From Alphaproteobacteria bacterium (GTDB lineage: Bacteria > Pseudomonadota > Alphaproteobacteria > Elsterales > Elsteraceae): 64,000 nucleotides of DNA. The position numbers and the translations under genes are program-made. Shown here piece by piece: positions 7,712 through 18,937 of the stretch. The notes under the pieces were generated by a model. It searched no databases, had not been told where the DNA came from, and saw only the letters and a list, made by a program, of their open reading frames with translations. Position 1 is the stretch's first letter. Each line of letters begins with the position of its first letter. The stretch is from assembly GCA_013298565.1 (NCBI GenBank), contig JAAFIC010000002.1:1-64000 (forward strand), read 5' to 3'.

Positions 7712-9526
7712 CTAGTTCGCTTGCCGACGCAGAAACGCCGGGATTTCCAACAGATCGTCATCGGCCTGGCTTGAGATCTGACGGGTTCCCGTATCGCCCG
7801 AACGCGGCGATGCGGCTGCCGTTGGCGCGGTCGGAGCCGAACCACCGCCCTGAACACGGCTGCCTGCCGACGGGGTGACGGCGGGCGCGGCTTCCGAGCG
7901 ACGCCCGGCGGACAGCGGGTTGGTAAAACGCTCGAACAGGCTGGGCGCGCGATTCTTGTCCTTCGCCGACGCCGGAGATGCGGCGGGGGTGGGAACATGG
8001 ATCGGCTGCATAGCGAGGGCGGCATTGCCCACGCTGGTTGGCTGGGTCATCGTCGGTTCCGATGAAGCGCTGGGAACGACGCGCTGGGTCATCGCCGGTT
8101 GCATCGAGGCCTCCACCGGGCGCGGCGGAATAAAGCCACCATCAACCGAAGGCGCTGCCGCCGTGTGAGACGGTGTTGCGTGAGCGGGTGCCAAAGCACG
8201 TGGTGCCGGGTTGAACGAGCCTGACATGGCGGTGCTCGGCCCTGCCTGCGGGCGCACGGGCGCGCTCAGGCTTTGAGTGACGACAGGTTGCGGGGCGACG
8301 GCAAGATTACCTTGAATGCCGAACGCCGGGCCGTTGGTCGGCGCGGTTTCGGTGCTCATGACTGGGGCGGCTGCCGCATAATGCGACGGGTGCATCGGCA
8401 CGCTGGTCATTGGTGAATAGCCGCTACCGATAGCCGCCGAGTTTTGCGAGACCGTATTGTGCTGGCCCGAGTTTTGACCCGAGTTCTGGTGCGGGGCGCG
8501 CGGCGTGGCGTCCGTCACGAGGGCGATTTGCGGGCGGCGCGGTTCGGCAGCGGCTTCCGACTCGATCCCCGTAGCGACGACCGACACGCGAACGCGGCCT
8601 TCCAGGCTTTCATCGAAGGTGGAGCCGAAGATGATGTTCGCGTCCGGGTCCACTTCTTCGCGGATACGGTTGGCGGCTTCATCGGCTTCAAACAGGGTCA
8701 TATCGAGACCGCCAGTGATGTTGATGAGCACGGCGCGCGCACCCTTCATCGAGGCATCGTCCAGCAGCGGGTTAGAAATGGCGGCTTCGGCGGCATCCAG
8801 CGCGCGGCGGTCGCCCGTGGCTTCCCCCGTGCCCATCATCGCCTTGCCCATTTCGCTCATAACCGTGCGGATGTCGGCAAAATCGAGGTTGATGAGGCCC
8901 GGCATCATCATAAGGTCGGTCACGCCGCGCACGCCCGCGTGCAACACATCGTCGGCCATTTTGAAGGCATCGGCGAACGTGGTGCGCTCGTTGGCGAGGC
9001 GGAACAGGTTTTGGTTCGGAATGATAATCAGCGTATCAACATACTGCTGAAGATCGAGAATGCCGTTTTCGGCAAGGCGCATCCGGTGCGCGCCTTCAAA
9101 ATGGAACGGCTTGGTGACAACGCCGACGGTCAGAATACCGCGCTCGCGCGCTGCCCGCGCAATCACTGGGGCGGCCCCGGTTCCCGTACCGCCACCCATG
9201 CCCGCCGTGATGAACACCATATTGGAGCCATCAAGCTGCTGCATGATTTCTTCGATGCACTCTTCGGCAGCAGCCCGGCCTATCTCCGGCTTCGCGCCCG
9301 CGCCTAGGCCCCGCGTTAGCTCGGTGCCAAGCTGAATGCGGCGCGAGGAGAGATTATGCCCCAGCGCCTGATTATCCGTATTGGTAACGACGAATTCGAC
9401 GCCTTGCAGATTGGCGCGGATCATATTGTTAACGGCATTCCCGCCCGCACCGCCGCAGCCCACGACCGTGATACGCGGGCGCAGTTCGTGATCGCTAGGA
9501 TTGCTCAAACCGATTTGCATAGCCAT
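7712..9526 (-). CDS. ftsZ: Cell division protein FtsZ
   Basis: A 604-residue tubulin homologue. The GTPase domain (about 1-310) has [13 protein letters not shown] and the tubulin signature [12 protein letters not shown] very long Pro/Gln/Ala-rich linker (about 320-585) precedes the conserved C-terminal peptide [13 protein letters not shown], which binds FtsA and other partners. The long linker is usual in alphaproteobacteria. The start at 9526 is preceded by GGAGG; a longer upstream frame would overlap ftsA. It is the last gene of the dcw cluster here. The usual lpxC neighbour is absent and is found at 33.4 kb. Confidence 0.97.
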   Translation of the reverse strand: MAMQIGLSNPSDHELRPRITVVGCGGAGGNAVNNMIRANLQGVEFVVTNTDNQALGHNLSSRRIQLGTELTRGLGAGAKPEIGRAAAEECIEEIMQQLDGSNMVFITAGMGGGTGTGAAPVIARAARERGILTVGVVTKPFHFEGAHRMRLAENGILDLQQYVDTLIIIPNQNLFRLANERTTFADAFKMADDVLHAGVRGVTDLMMMPGLINLDFADIRTVMSEMGKAMMGTGEATGDRRALDAAEAAISNPLLDDASMKGARAVLINITGGLDMTLFEADEAANRIREEVDPDANIIFGSTFDESLEGRVRVSVVATGIESEAAAEPRRPQIALVTDATPRAPHQNSGQNSGQHNTVSQNSAAIGSGYSPMTSVPMHPSHYAAAAPVMSTETAPTNGPAFGIQGNLAVAPQPVVTQSLSAPVRPQAGPSTAMSGSFNPAPRALAPAHATPSHTAAAPSVDGGFIPPRPVEASMQPAMTQRVVPSASSEPTMTQPTSVGNAALAMQPIHVPTPAASPASAKDKNRAPSLFERFTNPLSAGRRSEAAPAVTPSAGSRVQGGGSAPTAPTAAASPRSGDTGTRQISSQADDDLLEIPAFLRRQAN

Positions 9527-9563
9527 TTTGTGCCTCCGCTTCGAAAAACTTTGATGATCGAGC

Positions 9564-10826
9564 TTAAAAGTTTTCTTTGAGCCATAACCCAAGCCGTCCG
9601 ATCATTCCGGTCGGCGGTGCGGCGGACGTTTTGCGTCCCCCTTTCGCAGGCTCGGATGTCGGTTGAAGGGCGTGGGCGATCAAACCTGTGCAAGTTGCAT
9701 AGGCTGGACCGGCAAAATCGACGGGCAGACCGTGAAACCCTTGGGGTTTACCCACACGAACCTGTTTGTCGAGAATATGGGCCGCAAGGTCGCGCACCCC
9801 GGAGAGTTGACTTGCCCCCCCGGAGAGAACGGCCCGTCGGCCCGCTATCTTGTCCAAGCCACTCGCCTCCAAGCGACTGCGGACAAGTTCAAAAGTCTCC
9901 TCCAACCGGGGTTGGATAATCCCGGTAAGAATGGACTTTGGAATATGGTGCGCGGTGAGGCGATCATCCTCGCCGACCAGCGGAACTTCGATGATTTCCC
10001 GCTCGTCGGCACTGGCGACCAGGGCCGCGCCATAGAGGGTTTTCATCCGTTCCGCATGGGCCAGCGGGGTTGAAAGCCCGCGCGCAATATCAGTGGTCAC
10101 ATGGCCGCCGCCGATGGGCACCGAATCGGTGAACACCAGCTTGCCATCGAAGAAGACCGCCATCGTGGTAACGCCGCCGCCAAGATCAATCAGCGTGCAC
10201 CCCATCTCCCGCTCATCGGGTACCAGCACGGACATACCGGCGGCGTAAGGGGCGGCAACAACGCCATCAAGTTCCAAATGGCAGCGGGCAATGACCATCG
10301 CCAAGGTTTTCAGCGCCGAGGTAGAGGCCGAGACGACGTGCATATTCACGCCCAAACGCTGCCCGTACATACCGCGCGGATCGCGGATGCCTCGGCTACC
10401 GTCGATGGTAAAGCCCACGGGGATGGTGTGCAGCATCGTGCGGTCGGTTGGCTCCATATTCTGCCGCCCGGCTTCCAGCACGCGGCGCACGTCCGCATCG
10501 GCAATCTCGTGATTATCAATGGACAGTTCGTGCTGCGCCACGCGCGACGACAGGTTCCCGCCCGTCATGCTCACAATAACGCCCTGAATGGTTTCGCCCG
10601 CCATTTGCTCGGCGGCATGAACAGCAGAGAGGATATTTTTTTCGGCGGCATCAATGTCGGCAATCGTGCCGGCTTTAATGCCTTTCGAGCCGATCATACC
10701 AATGCCGGTCACGCGCGGCACCCCGCCATCCACCCGCGCAATCAGGCAAGTGGTTTTGGTCGTGCCCAGATCGAGCGTCGCCACAATGCCGTTACGGGCT
10801 TTGGTCGATCCCTTCCGTATGCTCAT
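9564..10826 (-). CDS. ftsA: Cell division protein FtsA
   Basis: A 420-residue actin-fold ATPase with [17 protein letters not shown] (phosphate 1), the SHS2-type 1C domain around residues 80-170, and [16 protein letters not shown] (phosphate 2). The C-terminus [11 protein letters not shown] is the amphipathic helix that anchors FtsA, and so the FtsZ ring, to the membrane. It lies 1 bp from ftsQ and 37 bp before ftsZ, in the canonical ftsQ-ftsA-ftsZ order. Confidence 0.97.
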   Translation of the reverse strand: MSIRKGSTKARNGIVATLDLGTTKTTCLIARVDGGVPRVTGIGMIGSKGIKAGTIADIDAAEKNILSAVHAAEQMAGETIQGVIVSMTGGNLSSRVAQHELSIDNHEIADADVRRVLEAGRQNMEPTDRTMLHTIPVGFTIDGSRGIRDPRGMYGQRLGVNMHVVSASTSALKTLAMVIARCHLELDGVVAAPYAAGMSVLVPDEREMGCTLIDLGGGVTTMAVFFDGKLVFTDSVPIGGGHVTTDIARGLSTPLAHAERMKTLYGAALVASADEREIIEVPLVGEDDRLTAHHIPKSILTGIIQPRLEETFELVRSRLEASGLDKIAGRRAVLSGGASQLSGVRDLAAHILDKQVRVGKPQGFHGLPVDFAGPAYATCTGLIAHALQPTSEPAKGGRKTSAAPPTGMIGRLGLWLKENF

Positions 10827-10827
10827 T

Positions 10828-12015
10828 CTAGCCGCTCCCCCCGTTTGCCTGCTTTTGGACCGCCGCTGCGGGACTGAGTTGCACGATCATGCGGTCGGCT
10901 TGTCGCAAGTCGATGGCGACAATATCTCGGTCCAACAGCTTCTGCTGTCGGTGCAGATCGGCGAGCACCCCTAAAGCGACCGCCGGATTTTCTTCCGGCA
11001 AGCGCACGTCGATACCGTTGGTAAGCCGCAGGTTCCAGCGCCGGTCCCCCACCCGAACAATGGCGGCGACGAGCGGCTTTATCTGCGGTTCCCCCTCCAG
11101 CAGCAGCAGGATTTCTTCCGCTCGCTGGGGCGCCCCCTCGCCGACAATCACCGGCAGTTGGGCAAATTCACCGCTTGGGTCCGTGAGGCCCCGATCCGCC
11201 AAAATGGTTACGCCTCTGGAATCCACCAGGTGGAACCGTCCACCGTTTTGCCACAGGGCAAAGGGCGACCGCTCCGTGAGACGGACATAAACCGTATCCG
11301 GCAGACGCCGTTCTACGACTGCGGACAGGATCCAGGGAAGCGCTTCTAACCGCTGACGGGCGGCTTCAGCATCGAAGCCTAGAATCGCTTCTCCGCGCCG
11401 AGTTTGCAAGGATTCCATGATCGTTTCGGAAGCGGAACGAATGCGGCCCTCAACAAGAACTTCCTGAACGCGGAGGCCAAAACCCGCACCAACCTGCGCG
11501 AAAAAGCCGGGCCGGGGGAGAACAGGGCCGGAGGTATTTTGCACAGGAGATGCTGGATGTAGCGCAATTGTCACACCGAGACCGGCCACGAGCGCCAAGG
11601 TGAACGTGCCACCGAGGCCCCACAGGGCGGGCCGCAGCCATTTATTTGGCGGGCGACGCTTCGGCGGGTTCGGCACGACGATCAAGGCCCTGCCCGGAAC
11701 CTTCGGCGCGACAGGGGGGTGCGCTTTCCGGCTGGGCGAAGTGATGGGCTGGTTGGGGGAAATCAGCCGCGCTTGAAGTTTCGGTTCAATCGGCGTTACC
11801 GGCGGCGGTGCCGTGGGGGTAACGCTTGGCCCCATCAACAGGCGCTTTGGATCGGTGATTTTCTGGGGCGCTTGCGTTTTGCCCGCACGCTTCGGCAGCC
11901 AACTGGTTAGGGCTGCCCGCAGGCGCGCGCCGGCGCGGGGCTGCGCCTGCTTCGGGGCCAGCAGAAAGCTCGGCAGGTTGGGCCGGTCGAGCGGATCGAG
12001 GTGCAAATCGCTCAT
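10828..12015 (-). CDS. ftsQ: Cell division protein FtsQ
   Basis: A 395-residue bitopic division protein. The first 125 residues are a Pro/Lys/Arg-rich cytoplasmic tail, followed by one membrane helix (LWGLGGTFTLALVAGLGVTIAL). A periplasmic POTRA domain follows (VQEVLVEGR...LPWILSAVVERRLPDTVYVRLTER), then the FtsQ/DivIB beta domain. FtsQ links the early ring to FtsL and FtsW-FtsI. The ATG at 12015 was chosen because it overlaps the ddl stop as ATGA, like other junctions in this cluster; an ATG 6 nt upstream is also possible. Confidence 0.93.
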   Translation of the reverse strand: MSDLHLDPLDRPNLPSFLLAPKQAQPRAGARLRAALTSWLPKRAGKTQAPQKITDPKRLLMGPSVTPTAPPPVTPIEPKLQARLISPNQPITSPSRKAHPPVAPKVPGRALIVVPNPPKRRPPNKWLRPALWGLGGTFTLALVAGLGVTIALHPASPVQNTSGPVLPRPGFFAQVGAGFGLRVQEVLVEGRIRSASETIMESLQTRRGEAILGFDAEAARQRLEALPWILSAVVERRLPDTVYVRLTERSPFALWQNGGRFHLVDSRGVTILADRGLTDPSGEFAQLPVIVGEGAPQRAEEILLLLEGEPQIKPLVAAIVRVGDRRWNLRLTNGIDVRLPEENPAVALGVLADLHRQQKLLDRDIVAIDLRQADRMIVQLSPAAAVQKQANGGSG

Positions 12016-12947
12016 CCCCATCGGGCTTGCTCCACCATGATCGTGACCAGTTCAACGAAGGAAATACCCTGGCTGCGCGCGGCATCGGGCACCAGCGAGG
12101 TCGGCGTCATGCCCGGCTGTGTATTGGTTTCGAGTAGCCAGACGGTGCCGGGCGCGCGTTGCGTGTCGTCATACCGAAAATCCGAGCGCGACACGCCCCG
12201 GCACCCCAGCGCCTGATGCGCGCGGACACCCATATCGTACAGCTCCGCCAGCACAACGCTCGGCACATCCGGCGGCATGATATGCTCCGCCTCGCCGCCC
12301 TTGTATTTGGCCTCGTAATCGAAGAAGCCGTGAGCATGGACAATCTCGATGGCCCCCAGCGCGCGCGGTTGGCCGGTTTTGGGATCGTCCATCACGGCAA
12401 CCGTGAGTTCCCGCCCGGCGATATAGGGTTCAACCAGCACCTGATCGCCAAACCCCCACTCGGCAAGAGCGGGGCCATTATCGCCAACGCGGACGATTTG
12501 CACGCCAAAGCTGGAGCCTTCGGCGGGCGGCTTCACCACATAGGGGCGCGGCAGCACGTCGCTTGCCAAAACCTCGGCCTTAGAGAACAGCCCGCCTCCC
12601 GGCACCCGCAGCCCTTCGCCCGCGAACAGCTTTTTCGCGACGGGTTTATTCATCGCTAGGGCAGACGCCAGCACGCCGGAGTGGGTGTAGGGAATTTGAA
12701 GTAAATCGAGCAGCGCTTGCACCGTGCCGTCTTCCCCGCCCGTGCCGTGCAGAGCGTTGAACACTGCGTCCGGTTTCGGCGTAAGCGCGGCGATGAGGGC
12801 AGCGGGATCGCGCGATACGTCGATTTCGGTGACGGCAAAGCCCGCCTCTCGCAACGCCGCCGCAACCGCAGCCCCAGAGGCTAGCGATACCGGGCGCTCT
12901 GCCGACCAGCCACCCATGAGCACGGCGATATGGCGGGGGGCGCTCAT
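12012..12947 (-). CDS. ddl: D-alanine--D-alanine ligase
   Basis: A 311-residue ATP-grasp enzyme that makes the D-Ala-D-Ala dipeptide used by MurF. Motifs include [14 protein letters not shown] at the N-terminus, [24 protein letters not shown] (ATP-grasp lysine), [11 protein letters not shown], and the terminal metal-binding [13 protein letters not shown]. It overlaps murB by 4 nt at its start and ftsQ by 4 nt at its end, indicating translational coupling. Length is normal for the DdlB type. Confidence 0.96.
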   Translation of the reverse strand: MSAPRHIAVLMGGWSAERPVSLASGAAVAAALREAGFAVTEIDVSRDPAALIAALTPKPDAVFNALHGTGGEDGTVQALLDLLQIPYTHSGVLASALAMNKPVAKKLFAGEGLRVPGGGLFSKAEVLASDVLPRPYVVKPPAEGSSFGVQIVRVGDNGPALAEWGFGDQVLVEPYIAGRELTVAVMDDPKTGQPRALGAIEIVHAHGFFDYEAKYKGGEAEHIMPPDVPSVVLAELYDMGVRAHQALGCRGVSRSDFRYDDTQRAPGTVWLLETNTQPGMTPTSLVPDAARSQGISFVELVTIMVEQARWG

Positions 12948-13882
12948 GCAGCCTCTCCTGCGGTAAGGCCGATGCGTTTGATTTCCCAGTCCAGCGCCAC
13001 GCCAGAGGTTTCCACCACCCGGCGGCGGACTTCTTCACCCAAGGCTTCAATTTCGGCGGCGGTGGCCGTGCCGGTATTGATGAGGAAGTTCGTGTGTTTT
13101 TCCGAAACCTGCGCGCCGCCCAGCCTCAAACCCCGGCACCCGGCTTTATCAATGAGTTCCCAGGCTTTCTGGCCTAGCGGGTTCTTAAAGGTCGAGCCGC
13201 CAGTTTTGGCGCGGATCGGCTGTGCGGCCTCGCGGTTGGTACGGATTTCAGCAAGACGCAGGCCGATGCTCTTCGGGTCGGCGTCCGTCCCGCGCAGGGT
13301 CGCTTCGGTGAAAATCCAGTCGGCGGGGGCTGCGGAATGGCGGTAGGTCAGGCCCATCTCGGTCAGTGTTGCGGTCTGCGGGATGCCCTTCCGGTCAAGC
13401 GCGCGCGCTTCCAGCAGCACTTGCGCCATATCGCCGCCATAGGCCCCTGCATTCATCCGCAGCGCGCCGCCAATCGTGCCGGGAACGCCGGAGAGAAACT
13501 CCAGCCCGGCAATCCCCGCCTCAGCAGCGGTCAGCGCGACGTTCAGATCGAGCGCAGCGGCCCCGGCCTGAACGTCGGTGCCGTGGGTCGAAATTCCGGC
13601 AAAGCCCTTCCCCAAGCGCAACACCACGCCGGGAACGCCGCCATCGCGCACCAATAGGTTCGAGCCGACGCCGATGACCGTTACGGGCACGTCGGGCGGC
13701 AGACCCGCGAGCAGGGCGGCAAGATCGTCTTCATCCGCCGGACGCACTAAGACTTCCGCCGGGCCACCCACAGCAAACCAGGTGATCGCGCTCAACGGCG
13801 CGTTCGCCGTCACGCGCCCTCGCAAAGCGGGGAGGCGTTCGGCGAGCGGAACCGTAATGTCGGGGCGGACGAGCGCGATCAT
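12944..13882 (-). CDS. murB: UDP-N-acetylenolpyruvoylglucosamine reductase
   Basis: A 312-residue FAD enzyme that reduces UDP-GlcNAc-enolpyruvate to UDP-MurNAc. It shows the FAD-binding [49 protein letters not shown] and the C-terminal GSTFKNP and KHTNFLIN motifs. The ATG at 13882 has GGAGG upstream and overlaps the murC stop (ATGA); the longer in-frame ORF reaches into murC and is rejected. It sits between murC and ddl in the wall-precursor block. Confidence 0.95.
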   Translation of the reverse strand: MIALVRPDITVPLAERLPALRGRVTANAPLSAITWFAVGGPAEVLVRPADEDDLAALLAGLPPDVPVTVIGVGSNLLVRDGGVPGVVLRLGKGFAGISTHGTDVQAGAAALDLNVALTAAEAGIAGLEFLSGVPGTIGGALRMNAGAYGGDMAQVLLEARALDRKGIPQTATLTEMGLTYRHSAAPADWIFTEATLRGTDADPKSIGLRLAEIRTNREAAQPIRAKTGGSTFKNPLGQKAWELIDKAGCRGLRLGGAQVSEKHTNFLINTGTATAAEIEALGEEVRRRVVETSGVALDWEIKRIGLTAGEAA

Positions 13883-15309
13883 ACGGTCGCCTCCGTCAAG
13901 GGTTCGCCGTAAAGGTCTGCGAGGTGCGCGGGCAGGGCGTTCGCCCAATTGGTGATGGTGCCTGCGCCGAGGCAGACGACCATATCGGACGGGCGGGCCA
14001 TTTCCTTAATCAGCGTCGGCAGATCGTCCGGGTTTTCGAGCGGGCGAACGAAACGGTGGCCGTGCTGCTTTATCCCGGCGATCAGGCTATCGCGGGAAAT
14101 GCCCTCCATCGGCGCTTCCCCCGCCGCGTAAATATCGGCGACGATCACCGCGTCGGCATCGTTGAAGCAGGTGCAAAAATCCTCGAACAGGTCGCGGACG
14201 CGGGAATAGCGGTGCGGCTGCACGACGGCAATCACGCGGCCCCGGCAGCCGGAGCGGGCGGCCTTCAGCACGGCGGCGATTTCCACCGGATGATGACCGT
14301 AATCGTCGATCACAGTAATGCCGCGCACTTCGCCCGTGCGGGTAAAGCGGCGCTTAACGCCTTTGAACCCGGCAAGGCCCCGGCGAATGGTATCGTCGTC
14401 GATACCCATTTCGAGCGCGACGGCAATGGCGGCCAGCGAGTTCTGGACGTTATGAGTGCCGAGCATCGGCAGTTGCACGTTCCGCAGAACCCGCGTCGGC
14501 CCGCCCATGCGGTCACGGATTTCCACATCGTAGCGCGCGCCCGTCGGCTGCATCATCAGGTTCAACCCGCGCACATCGGCCTGTGGCGAAACCCCGTAGG
14601 TGACGATGCGCCGGTCGAGCTTCGGGATCATCGCCTGCACGCCGGGATGATCAATGCAGAGCGTGGCGAAGCCGTAGAAGGGGATGTTCTCGACAAAGGT
14701 GCGGAAGGCTTCCTGCACTTTATCGAAGGTGCCGTAATGATCGAGATGCTCGGGATCAATGTTCGTGACCACGGCGATCACTGAGGGCAAGCGCGTAAAC
14801 GTGCCGTCGCTCTCATCGGCTTCCACCACCATCCAATCGCCCGCGCCCAGGCGTGCATTGGTGCCATAAGCGTTGATGATACCGCCGTTGATGACCGTGG
14901 GGTCAAGCCCTGCCGAATCGAGCAGGGCCGCGATCATCGAGGTCGTCGTCGTTTTGCCATGGGTGCCACCAACCGCGACCGACCATTTGAGGCGCATGAG
15001 TTCGCCCAGCATTTCGGCACGGCGCACAACGGGCAGCAGACGTTCGAGCGCGGCCACCACTTCCGGGTTATCGCGCTTGACGGCGGAGGAGATGACCAGC
15101 ACTTGCGCGTCGGCCAAATTTTCGGCGCGGTGGCCGATTTCAACCGTAATGCCCAGCGAGCGCAGGCGCTTCACATTGGCGTTATCGGCTTGGTCCGAGC
15201 CGCGCACTTTATAACCGAGGTTATGCAGAATCTCGGCAATGCCCGACATGCCAATGCCGCCGATCCCGACAAAATGCAGGGTTCCGATTGATAGCGGCAT
15301 CGCTCTCAT
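13879..15309 (-). CDS. murC: UDP-N-acetylmuramate--L-alanine ligase
   Basis: A 476-residue Mur ligase with the N-terminal [14 protein letters not shown] nucleotide fold, the ATP loop [13 protein letters not shown], and central motifs EADESDGTF and [12 protein letters not shown]. The C-terminal domain includes [10 protein letters not shown] and VVQPHRYSR. It adds the first L-Ala to UDP-MurNAc. The start at 15309 overlaps the murG stop by ATGA; an ATG three codons later is the alternative. Upstream in-frame sequence is out-of-family and comes from overlap with murG. Confidence 0.96.
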   Translation of the reverse strand: MRAMPLSIGTLHFVGIGGIGMSGIAEILHNLGYKVRGSDQADNANVKRLRSLGITVEIGHRAENLADAQVLVISSAVKRDNPEVVAALERLLPVVRRAEMLGELMRLKWSVAVGGTHGKTTTTSMIAALLDSAGLDPTVINGGIINAYGTNARLGAGDWMVVEADESDGTFTRLPSVIAVVTNIDPEHLDHYGTFDKVQEAFRTFVENIPFYGFATLCIDHPGVQAMIPKLDRRIVTYGVSPQADVRGLNLMMQPTGARYDVEIRDRMGGPTRVLRNVQLPMLGTHNVQNSLAAIAVALEMGIDDDTIRRGLAGFKGVKRRFTRTGEVRGITVIDDYGHHPVEIAAVLKAARSGCRGRVIAVVQPHRYSRVRDLFEDFCTCFNDADAVIVADIYAAGEAPMEGISRDSLIAGIKQHGHRFVRPLENPDDLPTLIKEMARPSDMVVCLGAGTITNWANALPAHLADLYGEPLTEATV

Positions 15310-16418
15310 GAGGCATCTCCAGAAACAACGGTCAAGGGCAGCGCGGCGCAGGTCAACACAAGGTCGGCAAGGCGGGCTGCGGCATCGGGTTTGGCAAGCG
15401 CACGGGCGGCTTTCGCGGCGTCTGCCAGCCCGGCGGGATTCGTGAGAAGCTCCGTTACGCGGCGGGTAAGGCCACCATTCGAGAGTTCCGCTTGCTCCAC
15501 CAGCCACGCCGCGCCGTGATCCGACAGGGCGCGGGCGTTAACGGTTTGATGATCGTCGGCAGACCCCGGCAGCGGCACCAGAATCGCGGGCCGCCCGGCA
15601 GCGGTGAGTTCCGCCACAGTCGAGGCCCCGGCGCGGGCGATCACTAAATGCGCCAACGTGAGCCGTTGCGCCATATCGCCGAAGAAGGGCGCGCAGTCGG
15701 CCATGATCCCGGCAGCGCGGTAGGTTTCTTGGGCGGCAGCAACCGCTTCGGCCCGCACCTGATGGGAGACGCTGAGGAGGTCGCGCAAGACCTGCGGTAA
15801 GGCGGCCAGCGCGCGGGGAATGGTCTCGCCGAATACGCGCGCGCCCTGACTGCCGCCGGTAATGAGAATATGGAAGCGTTCCTGCGGCAGCGCGAACTCC
15901 GGCACCCCGGCAATGGCAGCGCGCACGGGGTTGCCGAGCCAAGTGACGGGCGGCGTTTGGGGGGGGAGCGCGAGCGTTCTGGCAAAGCTGGTGGCGAGCG
16001 CCTTCGCCCGGTCGAGCAACAGTCGGTTCGAGCGCCCAAGCACTGAGTTTTGTTCGTGCAGCACGGTCGGCAAGCCCAAGCGTTGCGCTGCCAGAACCGG
16101 CGGAACAGAGGGATAGCCGCCGAAGCCCACGCACACGGCAGGCTTCAGGCGCTTCAGCAGGGCGCGGCTGGCGACAAAGCCGCGCGCCAGAGTGAGCGCG
16201 CCGCGCGCCCTGCCCCAGAACCCCTGCCCCAGCAGCGCCGCCGAGGGCACGACGTGTAGATCGAGCCTAGCTTGAGTGATGCCCAAGGCTTTGCCGCGCG
16301 CATCCGTTACCAAGGCAACGCGGTAGCCGCGCGCAATGAGGTCGCCTGCCAAGGCTTCCGCCGGAAACACATGACCGCCGGTACCGCCTGCGGCAAGAAG
16401 GATTAAGGGCGCGCTCAT
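15306..16418 (-). CDS. murG: Lipid II synthase (undecaprenyl-PP-MurNAc-pentapeptide GlcNAc transferase)
   Basis: A 370-residue GT28 glycosyltransferase that turns lipid I into lipid II on the inner face of the membrane. It begins [20 protein letters not shown] (the glycine loop of the family). It also contains [26 protein letters not shown], the donor-binding [24 protein letters not shown] and DDHQTVNA. It overlaps ftsW and murC by 4 nt each. Confidence 0.96.
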   Translation of the reverse strand: MSAPLILLAAGGTGGHVFPAEALAGDLIARGYRVALVTDARGKALGITQARLDLHVVPSAALLGQGFWGRARGALTLARGFVASRALLKRLKPAVCVGFGGYPSVPPVLAAQRLGLPTVLHEQNSVLGRSNRLLLDRAKALATSFARTLALPPQTPPVTWLGNPVRAAIAGVPEFALPQERFHILITGGSQGARVFGETIPRALAALPQVLRDLLSVSHQVRAEAVAAAQETYRAAGIMADCAPFFGDMAQRLTLAHLVIARAGASTVAELTAAGRPAILVPLPGSADDHQTVNARALSDHGAAWLVEQAELSNGGLTRRVTELLTNPAGLADAAKAARALAKPDAAARLADLVLTCAALPLTVVSGDAS

Positions 16419-17548
16419 AGGTCGCTCTCCCCGAACCTGCGGCGCGTGAGGCCCAGCAACATCCCCATCCCCAACGCAATCGCGAACAGCGACGACAGCC
16501 CGTAGGAAATGAGCGGCAGCGTCATGCCTTTCGTCGGGATCATGTGCAGGGTCGAGGCCATGTTGATGAAGGCTTGCAGGCCGAACTGCACCAGCAGCCC
16601 GGTTCCGGCCAGCAGCACGAACAGGTTCGATTCTTGCAAAAGTTTGGCAAAGCCGCGCAGCACAATAAGGGCAAACAGCGTGACGATGATAAGGCAGGTA
16701 ATCAGCCCATATTCTTCGCCTGCGACGGCAAAAATGAAGTCGGCATGGACATCGGGAATAAAGGCTTTGGCGATCCCCTCGCCGGGGCCGCGCCCGAACG
16801 CGCCGCCGTTGGCGAACGCATCCATCGCCTTATCCACCTGATAGCGGTCGCCTGCGGCGGGATCGAGAAAACGGTCGATCCGGCTCGCCACGTGGGGGAG
16901 CAGGAAATAGGCCCCGATTAGCCCCGTCACTGCGCCAAAACCGCCGATCAGCACAAAGATCATCGGCAGACCGGCCAGGAAGAACTGAATGAGCCAAATC
17001 GCCGTGATAACAACGGTCATCCCCAAGTCCGGCTGTTTTAGCAACAGCGCGATAACGACGAGATAGAGCGCGGTGCAAATCAGAAACCCTGGCACCCCTC
17101 GGCCCTTGCGCTGTTCGGCGAACATCCAGGCCGCGACCACGGCAAAGCAGGGTTTGACGAATTCGGACGGTTGAATCGACTGGCCAGCCAGCGAAATCCA
17201 GCGCCGCGCGCCCTTAATCTCTTGGCCCGCCACCAGCGTCAGCGCCAGCATCGCCAGCCCGCCAATAAAACCAACGACCGCCAAGCGGCGAATATTGCGC
17301 GGCGACAGCAGGGAAATGGCGATCATCACCAGCAGGGCCGCAGGCAGTACGATCAACTGGCGTTTGACGAAGTGGAAACTGTCGGGAATGCCGATGCGGG
17401 TGGCAACCGCCGGGCTTGCCGCCAGAATCAGCATCGCGCCAATCCCCGCCAGCACCAGCAGGGCCACGAGGCTCATGCGGTCCACTGTCCACCACCAGCG
17501 CCCAACGATGGAGCGGTCGGCGCGGGAAAAGCTCGATAGCGCGGTCAT
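16415..17548 (-). CDS. ftsW: Septal peptidoglycan polymerase FtsW
   Basis: A 377-residue SEDS-family membrane protein with about ten hydrophobic helices. Family features include RRWISLAGQSIQPSEFVK, the long periplasmic loop with YQVDKAMDAFANGGAFGRGPGEG, and the C-terminal HMIPTKGMTLPLISYGLSSL, the FtsW/RodA signature. Together with FtsI it polymerises septal glycan from lipid II. It overlaps murD and murG by 4 nt, in the normal dcw order. Confidence 0.96.
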   Translation of the reverse strand: MTALSSFSRADRSIVGRWWWTVDRMSLVALLVLAGIGAMLILAASPAVATRIGIPDSFHFVKRQLIVLPAALLVMIAISLLSPRNIRRLAVVGFIGGLAMLALTLVAGQEIKGARRWISLAGQSIQPSEFVKPCFAVVAAWMFAEQRKGRGVPGFLICTALYLVVIALLLKQPDLGMTVVITAIWLIQFFLAGLPMIFVLIGGFGAVTGLIGAYFLLPHVASRIDRFLDPAAGDRYQVDKAMDAFANGGAFGRGPGEGIAKAFIPDVHADFIFAVAGEEYGLITCLIIVTLFALIVLRGFAKLLQESNLFVLLAGTGLLVQFGLQAFINMASTLHMIPTKGMTLPLISYGLSSLFAIALGMGMLLGLTRRRFGESDL

Positions 17549-18930
17549 TGCGCGTCCTCCCCTTCGCTCAAGGCCCGGACCAGATCGCGGAAATGGTCGC
17601 CGCGATGCTCGAAGCTCTTGTACTGATCGAAGCTGGCGCAGGCGGGGGAGAGCAGTACGATGTCGCCGGGTTTTGCAGCAGCCATCGCGGCGCGCAGGGC
17701 CACATCGAGAGTGCCACAGAGTTGGGGCGTAATGCCGCTATGGCTGAGGGTTTCGGCAAAGGCTTCGCTCGCCTCGCCAATCAAATAAGCCCCGCACACA
17801 CGCGGGAAGTGGGCCACCAGCGCATCAATCCCGCCCGATTTGGCGACGCCGCCCAAAATCCAATGAATAGCCGGGTAGCACACCAATGCGCGTTCAGCCG
17901 CATCGGCATTGGTGGCTTTGCTGTCGTTGATATAGGCAACACCGCGCACGCTGCCCACCAGTTCTTGACGGTGGGCGAGACCGGGGAAGCGTGTGATCGC
18001 CGCACAAATCTCGGCAGGCGCGAGGCCCGCGTGGCGGGCGGCGGCATAGGCGGCGCAGATGTTTTGGGCGTTATGACGGCCCGGCAGGCGGGCGGCGCGA
18101 TCAAGGCTCAGAACCTCTACGGCGGCCCCGTCGAGATCGTCGATCAAATGACCGTCGAGGGCATAGACGCCGCCCGCGACCGGGGCCAGCACCGAAATCG
18201 GCACAATGCGCGGCGCGCGTTCGCCCCGCACCAGCTTATCGGCCAGACTGCGGCTGGGGGCATCGTCCATCCCGACGATGGCCCAGTCGGTTTCGCCCTG
18301 GTGCTGAAACACGAGGCTTTTTGCTTGAATGTACCCATCCATCCCGCCGTGGCGGTCCAGATGATCGGCAGTGATGTTCAGCAGAATGGCGGTTTGGGCG
18401 GATAGGCTCGGCACCCGCTCCAATTGATAAGACGAGAGTTCGAGCACATAGGTGCCCTCCGCCCCATAGGCGGGCAGCGTGAGGGCGGCCACGCCGATAT
18501 TGCCGCCCATCGACACGATGCGCCCGGCTTCGGTGAAAATATGGTGGATCAGCGCGGTCGTGGTCGATTTACCGTTGGTGCCGGTAATAGCGATGACGGG
18601 CGCTGCGGTTTGCGTGGAGAGCAGCAGATCGACATCCACCAAAATCGGCACGTCCGCGCCGCGCGCCAAATCGGCAGCAGGATGCGGCTTTGGGTAGGAA
18701 TGGGGAATGCCGGGCGAGAGAATAAGCGCCGAAAGTTCCGCCCACGGCATCGCCACAACAGGGGTTAGGGGAATGCCTATCGCCAGCGCGGCATCCCGTG
18801 CCGCAGGTGTATCGTCCCACGCGCACACGATGGCGCCAGCGCGCGCGAGGGCTTCCGCCGCGACCAAGCCGGAGCGGGCGAGGCCGACGACGGCCACCTG
18901 TTTGTTGCGGTAGGCGGTGGGCAGAATCAT
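17545..18930 (-). CDS. murD: UDP-N-acetylmuramoylalanine--D-glutamate ligase
   Basis: A 461-residue Mur ligase with an N-terminal AVVGLARSGLVAAEALARAG fold, the ATP loop ITGTNGKSTTTALI, and central ELSSYQLE and NITADHLDRHGG. The C-terminal domain carries YINDSKATNADAA and LLSPACASFDQYKSFEHRGDHF, a MurD hallmark. It adds D-Glu to UDP-MurNAc-L-Ala. It lies 7 bp after mraY and overlaps ftsW by 4 nt. Confidence 0.96.
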   Translation of the reverse strand: MILPTAYRNKQVAVVGLARSGLVAAEALARAGAIVCAWDDTPAARDAALAIGIPLTPVVAMPWAELSALILSPGIPHSYPKPHPAADLARGADVPILVDVDLLLSTQTAAPVIAITGTNGKSTTTALIHHIFTEAGRIVSMGGNIGVAALTLPAYGAEGTYVLELSSYQLERVPSLSAQTAILLNITADHLDRHGGMDGYIQAKSLVFQHQGETDWAIVGMDDAPSRSLADKLVRGERAPRIVPISVLAPVAGGVYALDGHLIDDLDGAAVEVLSLDRAARLPGRHNAQNICAAYAAARHAGLAPAEICAAITRFPGLAHRQELVGSVRGVAYINDSKATNADAAERALVCYPAIHWILGGVAKSGGIDALVAHFPRVCGAYLIGEASEAFAETLSHSGITPQLCGTLDVALRAAMAAAKPGDIVLLSPACASFDQYKSFEHRGDHFRDLVRALSEGEDAQ

Positions 18931-18937
18931 GGGCGAC

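Noticed and set aside
8444-9307. 287-codon open frame on the plus strand
   Set aside because: Antisense to the ftsZ coding region; His/Arg-rich composition is typical of GC-rich shadow frames.
13924-14784. 286-codon open frame on the plus strand
   Set aside because: Antisense to murC, with no recognisable domain and no ribosome site.
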